In this document: piece after piece, positions 59,221-64,000 of the stretch
Layout: each line of letters begins with the position of its first letter
Position numbering within the stretch: the first letter of the stretch is position 1
From: an uncultured Armatimonadota bacterium
Lineage (GTDB): Bacteria > Armatimonadota > Fimbriimonadia > Fimbriimonadales > Fimbriimonadaceae
Reading direction: 5' to 3'
DNA length: 64,000 nt
Assembly: GCA_903833215.1 (NCBI GenBank)
Contig: CAILEM010000061.1
Span: forward strand, 21,634-85,633
Program-made: the position numbers and the translations under genes
Notes under the pieces: generated by a model
Databases searched by the model: none
Seen by the model: only the letters and a program-made list of their open reading frames with translations
Told to the model about the DNA's origin: nothing

Positions 59221-61602
59221 TCAACTCGATCGCTTATTTAACACGAAATCGGCGGCGGCGATGAGGAAGACGTAGTCGGATGTGGGGTAGCCCACGCAAT
59301 ACTCGGTTTGCTGCCACAAGTAAGGCCATTCGAGGAACTCAGGGAAGTCGGGGCGGATGAGGGCGGTGCCAGCGCCAATTCCACCAGGGATATAGGAATT
59401 GTCGGCCCGGTTAACGCCGTACCCAGGGATCATTGACTTGGCCCCAACCCCAGATACAAACGATGCTGTGTTTGAGCCGGGGTGACACCCAAGGATGAAA
59501 TTCACGGAGTGGAGCAAGTACTCCTTAGGGAAGATGTCTGGGCACGCCTTGTGGAGCCAGTACTGTTTCACACCAAACCGCTGAATGCCCCATCCGGCAC
59601 CCCAAATTGCAGGTGTATAGGGGAGGCCGTAAGGCGTCTGTTTCTCTAGTGCCTCGATTTCGACTTTTAGCGCCACCAACCCTTTGCGGATGGCAGCAGA
59701 GAACTCATCGTCGGCGACAAGTTTCATCGCCCGCGCTCCAATCCAGCCCACACGGTCAAGATGCGACCCAATCAAATTGAGTTTTTCCATTAGGAAGGAT
59801 CGATACTCTGGTTCTCCAGTCGCATTCAGGAGTTCAAGGGCTGGCTCCAACTGACTGAGAGGCTTCTTGCTCTTTGCAGAAAGGTATAGCTCCTTCGCGA
59901 TCCCCAAGCAGTCGATAGCGAGTGGATCATTGAATCCACGCAAAACCCTCGATGCCGCAGCAAGTGCCGAGCATACGCCGAGCTCCCGGTCTGGGTTGTC
60001 TTCCGTAAACACCCAACGGTCGTCACCCGACCCTATCACGTTATCAGTGACGGTGGCGGCGTCGCCAAGATGGGTGTACTGACGAAGGTCGCGCTCAATA
60101 ATGCCCCGATAGAGGCGACCCAGGCTGTTGTAGCCGCCGACGATGCTTAGGGAGCCATGCTCAATTTGCTGCAGGATGTCCGGCTTGCCGTCTGGTTTCA
60201 GGAGTTCTACCGTCTTTGAGGCTTGGTCGATGGTTGTGTTATCGAAAACCAAATTGAACTCTTCATAGGCTAAGGCAAGGCCATGAATGGTATCCGCTTG
60301 GGATTCGATACGAAGGTCATAGTCACCGGCATCATGCCAACCGCCGCAGTTGAGGCCAGGCACGTGGTCTCCAGGAGAAAGCGATGTGAGAGTGCTGTGG
60401 CCCTGAAGATAGCCGTCGAAGTGGTTGAAATCAACGGGGGCCATTGTCGCGTCGTCTTCATGACATAGTCCGTGCCAAACCCGATAGTTTTCGTTGACGC
60501 GCATATGGCACATCTGCACAGGCAAGAAATATTCGACGGTTGGCTGCCATACACCTTCGGAGAACACTTTCGGGCTAATTTGAAATGGTTGGGTTCGGTG
60601 GCTTCCAAACTGCACGATGTACATTCCCGAGTCTGATGCCGGAGTGAAGTCAAATCTGAGGTATCGGTACCGCAGGAAGTTGCCCCACTCGATGGGCGCA
60701 GCATGGATAACCGTTTCCAGGGTTCCGTCTGCAGCAATGCGGAGTAGTTGCGCGGCTGGGCGGTCGGCATCATTCTTGTCTAGCTCAATCACTGCGAATT
60801 TGGTTTGATTGGGGTGATAGCCGACCTGTGAGACCTGTACAACGGGGGCAGAAATCCAGTTTGGGATCGCATGAGGGGTGACAAGCCACTCGATGGCACC
60901 GACAGTTGCATCTTCCTTGATGAGGGATCGCACCACAAACCAACCGTTATTGTGTTCGGCACGGCCATCGAGCAATTGCAGTTCGCCTCCTGCCACAGCC
61001 TCAATAGTCATCCGTTGAAGATCGGATTCGGGGGCGACAGTCAGCTTCTTGCCTTGCGCCAGAACTGGATAGTTGCCGTTCACAGCCACGCCACTTGGTT
61101 GGCGGGGGAAGACCCCGTACTGATCGCCGGAAGAGTAGGTTTTTCCGAAGAGAGAGCCCGGATATAACTCAAAGTTAAACCCCACCCTTCCGAGCCACTC
61201 TTCATGCAGTGAGGCATCGAGGTCGACAACGATGCGGAAGGATCTACCCTCGGGTCGGACCTTTAGGGTGTACGCCAGTTCGAGATCGGGATATTCGATC
61301 GGGTTGAACCCCCGACGGTTTTTCGTTTCGTCAGGGTAGGACATCCGAACGCTGATCTCTTGCGTGATAGCGTCGACCTCGCGCTTGCCGACCTTGGGTA
61401 CCGGGGACCATTGGCCAGGCATTGGTTCCAGGCGAATGTCGCCATTGGTCGCCACTCGCAGCCCGTTTTGGATCACGCCAACTCCACCTTGGTGGCCTTC
61501 TGGGTAGAAATCGTGGGCCAACATGACGTTCAGCCCCGTCATCTCCAGATATTCCAAGTCGTTGAGAGAGAGGTGATCGGCGGATGCTTCTGAGGTGTTC
61601 AT
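59221..61602 (-). CDS. Glycoside hydrolase family 9 (cellulase-like)
   Basis: 793 residues without a signal peptide. Residues 1-250 form a beta-rich N-terminal region; about 253-345 is the CelD-type Ig-like domain ('VVQVSQVGYHPNQTKFAVIELD'); the (alpha/alpha)6 barrel follows with the catalytic-base motif GGWHDAGDYDLR (Asp424, Asp427) and a C-terminal 'QQTEYCVGYPTSDYVFLIAAADFVL' carrying the acid Glu region. It cleaves beta-glucans or related polymers. Lacking a visible export signal it may be cytoplasmic or exported otherwise. Transcribed after the deacetylase gene on the same strand. Confidence 0.82.
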   Translation of the reverse strand: MNTSEASADHLSLNDLEYLEMTGLNVMLAHDFYPEGHQGGVGVIQNGLRVATNGDIRLEPMPGQWSPVPKVGKREVDAITQEISVRMSYPDETKNRRGFNPIEYPDLELAYTLKVRPEGRSFRIVVDLDASLHEEWLGRVGFNFELYPGSLFGKTYSSGDQYGVFPRQPSGVAVNGNYPVLAQGKKLTVAPESDLQRMTIEAVAGGELQLLDGRAEHNNGWFVVRSLIKEDATVGAIEWLVTPHAIPNWISAPVVQVSQVGYHPNQTKFAVIELDKNDADRPAAQLLRIAADGTLETVIHAAPIEWGNFLRYRYLRFDFTPASDSGMYIVQFGSHRTQPFQISPKVFSEGVWQPTVEYFLPVQMCHMRVNENYRVWHGLCHEDDATMAPVDFNHFDGYLQGHSTLTSLSPGDHVPGLNCGGWHDAGDYDLRIESQADTIHGLALAYEEFNLVFDNTTIDQASKTVELLKPDGKPDILQQIEHGSLSIVGGYNSLGRLYRGIIERDLRQYTHLGDAATVTDNVIGSGDDRWVFTEDNPDRELGVCSALAAASRVLRGFNDPLAIDCLGIAKELYLSAKSKKPLSQLEPALELLNATGEPEYRSFLMEKLNLIGSHLDRVGWIGARAMKLVADDEFSAAIRKGLVALKVEIEALEKQTPYGLPYTPAIWGAGWGIQRFGVKQYWLHKACPDIFPKEYLLHSVNFILGCHPGSNTASFVSGVGAKSMIPGYGVNRADNSYIPGGIGAGTALIRPDFPEFLEWPYLWQQTEYCVGYPTSDYVFLIAAADFVLNKRSS

Positions 61603-61657
61603 CGTTCGGGGTCTTCTGCCTTCTATGTTGGCACTCCGTCGAGTGAAGTGACGTCCC

Positions 61658-62629
61658 TCAGGGTTGAAACCCGACCTGCAAAGTGTCAGTCAACGCCATT
61701 GTTTTGTTGACGATCAGCTCGGCGCTCATGCCCGGATAATGTACGGGCCAGTTCACCGCGGCGCGGAGGTTTGCGGAGGTTATTTGTTGAAAATACACTA
61801 TCTCCTCATCCGAAGGCTGTCGGTAGCTCCAGGTCAACGCTAAGGCTTCTTCGATGCCGACTACGTGGTGTTCCTTCATGATGCGCCCTAAGAATGTCCG
61901 TAGATTCAACTTAGATTGCTCGTAAGTCGTAACAGGTAAGAGCTCAGTGTATTCAGGTAGTGTCGGTGTTCGACCACCGTAATAGGGTACATCCCACCAA
62001 TCGGCGTGGCGGAATCGAGTTGGATGGCCAACGAACACGCCTATCCAAGGTTGATCAATCTCTTTAATAGCGTCGAGTACCCTATTTTGTGCTCGTTCTG
62101 ACAGTTCCGCATGAGCCCATTCACTCTCCGAGATGCTGAGCGCCTGCGGGAGTGCAATCACGCCGTTGAATTTATGTACGGCATGGTTTGGCAACTGGGT
62201 AAGGGCATAGACGTAGGCTGGGATATTGAGCCTCTTGAGGGCGTCGGTGACCTCAGGCGACCACGTATTTCCGCCTCCACCCCAAAACTCAGGTGCTCGT
62301 TCAAATAAGTTCACGAACGCCTCAAAGCCTCGTGTTTCTACCTCGTAGATGGCGTCGCAGCCTTCGTCCCATTGGACGTCCGCAAGCAGCTCCATCGTGG
62401 AAGGGTGAAACGAATGGGCGTTTGTATGCAGTCCCAAGCTGTGGCCCGAATAAGCCAGGGCGACATCGCACCGATTTCTCTCCGCAAGCTTGCGACACTT
62501 TTCACCTGTTAAGCAGAAGCATCCCGTGACACCAACTTCGCTGAAAAGAACGGGAAAGTCGAGGGCCGCATCGTCCGCCATGGGATTGATCGGGTCTTCG
62601 ACATCCATAAATAGTGAGATGGTTTTCAT
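61658..62629 (-). CDS. Polysaccharide deacetylase-like (NodB fold) protein
   Basis: 323 residues, no signal peptide. 'FMDVEDP' with the catalytic-site Asp, then 'GLHTNAHSFHPST' with the metal His pair (H-x-x-x-H form), 'WGGGGNTWSPEVTDALKRLNIPAYVYAL' and 'PWIGVFVGHPTRF' follow the NodB/CE4-like fold. It would remove acetyl groups from sugar polymers. First of the minus-strand pair with GH9, 55 bases apart. Confidence 0.75.
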   Translation of the reverse strand: MKTISLFMDVEDPINPMADDAALDFPVLFSEVGVTGCFCLTGEKCRKLAERNRCDVALAYSGHSLGLHTNAHSFHPSTMELLADVQWDEGCDAIYEVETRGFEAFVNLFERAPEFWGGGGNTWSPEVTDALKRLNIPAYVYALTQLPNHAVHKFNGVIALPQALSISESEWAHAELSERAQNRVLDAIKEIDQPWIGVFVGHPTRFRHADWWDVPYYGGRTPTLPEYTELLPVTTYEQSKLNLRTFLGRIMKEHHVVGIEEALALTWSYRQPSDEEIVYFQQITSANLRAAVNWPVHYPGMSAELIVNKTMALTDTLQVGFQP

Positions 62630-62941
62630 GGTCTTGTGTTAAGGGCTTAAGGTCCGTTTATTCGTTGGTATAGGTAGTCGTGCGCCTAATGAAGGGGAGG
62701 GGACATCGCAGAAATTGCGCTTGATGAAAGTTCTTTCGCTGTATTGCTTGCATCCTGAGGCTATTTATCAGATAATGAACCGTTCGCGTCGTAAGTGTTG
62801 ACGTGCAGACAGGCACTTACCGGAATTAACGAAGCGAGAGCTTGAAGTCGCTCCTGGAGGTTAAGGCCTTGAGAGAGAGACCATTGCCTCGGATCAAAAT
62901 ATTGATTGTCTGCCATATATCGCCTTGGAGGGTCTTATCAA
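62630..62941. other. Intergenic region upstream of the prepilin gene
   Basis: 312 bases between the deacetylase and prepilin starts. A hairpin GTAAGTG (62791-62797) / CACTTAC (62814-62820) and a strong Shine-Dalgarno GGAGGG (62927-62932, 9 bases before the ATG) are seen. A frame open from 62842 carries no start context and is not called. I looked for a c-di-GMP riboswitch, which often precedes pilin genes, and did not find its conserved bases. Confidence 0.5.
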
Positions 62942-63832
62942 ATGAGAAAAGCCTTTACGCTTATCGAACTCTTGGTTGTCATTGCCATTATTGCAATTCT
63001 CGCCGCTATCCTATTCCCTGTATTTGCTCAGGCAAAAGCAGCTGCTAAGAAAGCCGCTGGCACTTCCAACGCCAAGCAGCTCACGCTCGGCGTTTTGATG
63101 TACGAGAACGATGTCGACGACACCGTTCCTCCTGCAACTTCTTGGGCTGGTCGTGGCAACGGTTATCCGCTCTGCTTCGGCGGTACTGAGTGCTTTGCTC
63201 AGTGGACTTACCTCTGCGTCCCGTACATCAAGAACTCGGGCGTGTTCTACGATCCACAGGCTCCAAACACTCCTGACACCACATACCCAGGCAACACGAT
63301 CATCACGGCTACGTCATGGCCAAACTTTGGCTACAACTACGTGTACCTCGCTCCTTGGAACGGTACACAGCAGAAGCCAATTCAGGCAACTTCACCAGAC
63401 TCTCCTGCTCAGACGATCATGTTGGCTGAGAAAGGCGCTGCTTCGGAGTTCACCTATGGTCAGCCATACTTCTGGGGCTTCTCATTCACGATCGCTGCTG
63501 ATGGTCCTCTCCTCAGCTCAACGATCGAAGCTCCAAACTGCGGCCCAATCCCACAGTACTGCGCTTCCAACTGGGGCGTAGGCAGCTTCTGCAACACCTG
63601 CAAGACGTACGAGTCGGGTAACACAACCGGCGGTATGGCAGTTCGCGCAGGCGGCCAGTCGATCGTTTCCTTCCTTGATGGTCACGTGAAGGCGTACGCA
63701 GCAAGCGCACTTGCAGTTGGTACGAACTACTCCAAGACTCAGGACCAGAGCCTGCTCACTTGGACCGCTCAGTATCCAGCCAGCTACCTGTGGAGTACAC
63801 AGAAGACCTGGACCGTTCAGGGTTCTTACTAA
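62942..63832 (+). CDS. Type IV-type prepilin / pseudopilin with C-terminal sorting-like domain
   Basis: 296 residues from the ATG with GGAGGG 9 bases upstream. Class III signal: MRKA before FTLIELLVVIAIIAILAAIL, the methylation/cleavage motif, with Ala rather than Gly before the cleaved Phe. The long hydrophobic helix runs to about residue 25. The C-terminal part contains 'SNAKQLTLGVLMYENDVDDTVPP', 'TIMLAEKGAASEFTYG' and 'IVSFLDGHVKAYAASAL', which match the DUF1559-like / H-X9-DG major-pilin layout (note 'DGHV'). Built for a pilus or type II secretion pseudopilus. The next gene starts 2 bases after the stop. Confidence 0.88.
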   Translation: MRKAFTLIELLVVIAIIAILAAILFPVFAQAKAAAKKAAGTSNAKQLTLGVLMYENDVDDTVPPATSWAGRGNGYPLCFGGTECFAQWTYLCVPYIKNSGVFYDPQAPNTPDTTYPGNTIITATSWPNFGYNYVYLAPWNGTQQKPIQATSPDSPAQTIMLAEKGAASEFTYGQPYFWGFSFTIAADGPLLSSTIEAPNCGPIPQYCASNWGVGSFCNTCKTYESGNTTGGMAVRAGGQSIVSFLDGHVKAYAASALAVGTNYSKTQDQSLLTWTAQYPASYLWSTQKTWTVQGSY

Positions 63833-63834
63833 AC

Positions 63835-64000
63835 ATGTCGACACTTAGCAATCGTCAATTGGTTCGATCCACGCTCGCGCTTTTCGCGCTCGTGTTGGTA
63901 TCTGGCGTGATTGGATGCAAAGGCGAGGAGCCGGCTCCGGCTACTCCTGCTGCTCCAACACCAACGGCCAAGAATGCTGACGTAAAGACTGGACCTGCAA
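63835..64000 (+). CDS. Lipoprotein, N-terminal part only
   Basis: The ATG at 63835 begins two bases after the prepilin stop, and the frame runs off the window (55 residues visible). The N-terminus (RSTLALFALVLVSGVIGC) is a signal peptide with lipobox VIGC, followed by a Pro/Ala-rich linker (EEPAPATPAAPTPT). Co-transcribed with the prepilin gene by spacing. Function unknown. Confidence 0.7.
   Translation, partial: MSTLSNRQLVRSTLALFALVLVSGVIGCKGEEPAPATPAAPTPTAKNADVKTGPA

Noticed and set aside
58824..59264. Short open frames on both strands (58824-59072 minus, 58911-59264 plus, 58940-59137 plus)
   Set aside because: They lie in the repeat block, share the peptide YDHRRLR by inverted repetition, and have no Shine-Dalgarno or conserved look.
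62842..62941. Upstream extension of the prepilin frame and possible c-di-GMP riboswitch
   Set aside because: The real start has a strong Shine-Dalgarno, and the conserved riboswitch bases are not present.
1..64000. CRISPR arrays, rRNA, prophage or transposase genes
   Set aside because: I looked for regular direct repeats with spacers, rRNA-type sequence, integrase or transposase motifs and saw none.

Overview
The window reads as a bacterial chromosome segment of moderate GC with dense, mostly single-copy genes. The best match is the phylum Armatimonadota (Fimbriimonas-like). This is inferred from the closing prepilin gene, whose N-terminus (RKAFTLIELLVV, then an FPVFAQAKAAAK-type run) is typical of that group, from the futalosine menaquinone enzyme MqnE, and from many secreted or lipobox proteins of unknown function. 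Start codons include TTG and GTG as well as ATG, ATGA-type overlaps are common, and one tRNA gene (Trp, CCA) is present. I see no rRNA, CRISPR array, prophage or insertion sequence.

Layout, 1-14.4 kb: a cut-off lipoprotein and a DNRLRE-like secreted protein (minus strand), then MutS2 and cytidine deaminase, two tandem paralogous lipoproteins, a membrane class III nucleotide-cyclase homologue with changed catalytic residues, MqnE, a DNA-alkylation repair operon (Ada-AlkA fusion plus Ogt), an ECF sigma/anti-sigma pair, tRNA-Trp, a metal/cofactor-binding lipoprotein and MTA phosphorylase. 14.4-24.4 kb: a HEAT-repeat secreted protein, an S41 pseudoprotease translationally coupled to an intact S41 protease, a GYF/TM2 protein, a cyclophilin, two Opp/Dpp-type permeases without ATPase or binding protein, and a divergent SDR/UbiA-type pair resembling decaprenyl-phosphate phosphoribosyltransferase chemistry. 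24.6-36 kb: a secreted STN-like protein with a GT-C glycosyltransferase, a LolA-like/thioredoxin fusion, a two-gene 2-oxoacid dehydrogenase E1, a GH35 beta-galactosidase and an SGNH hydrolase.

36-39.7 kb is a small accessory patch: a Phd/VapC toxin-antitoxin pair with a palindromic operator, and a type II restriction-modification pair (m5C methyltransferase plus a DUF4928-like protein). 39.7-52 kb holds a DUF6624 protein, an orphan DUF4118 sensor fragment, a REP-like triple hairpin, an orphan STN-domain protein, a branched-chain amino acid ABC operon (livK-H-M-G, no livF), a TPR membrane protein, a two-lobed aspartyl protease with PDZ, a family 5 uracil-DNA glycosylase and a three-gene sugar oxidoreductase/isomerase operon. 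52-64 kb holds a thioesterase, a 652-residue protein I cannot assign, DapF, FtsZ (with convergent terminators between them), a membrane methyltransferase, a zinc alcohol dehydrogenase, a 374-base repeat-rich intergenic block with long inverted repeats, a GH9 glycosidase, a polysaccharide deacetylase, a prepilin and the start of a lipoprotein.

Functional themes are DNA repair (MutS2, Ada-AlkA, Ogt, UDG), envelope and secreted proteolysis, and polysaccharide use (GH35, GH9, deacetylase, SGNH esterase, Gfo/Idh and isomerases). A recurring promoter-like hexamer of the form GTA(C/T)A(A/C)T lies just upstream of several starts, sometimes so close that the transcript would be leaderless. The most unusual items are the inverted-repeat block at 58.9-59.2 kb, the protease/pseudoprotease pair, the altered cyclase, and the unassigned 652-residue protein next to dapF.
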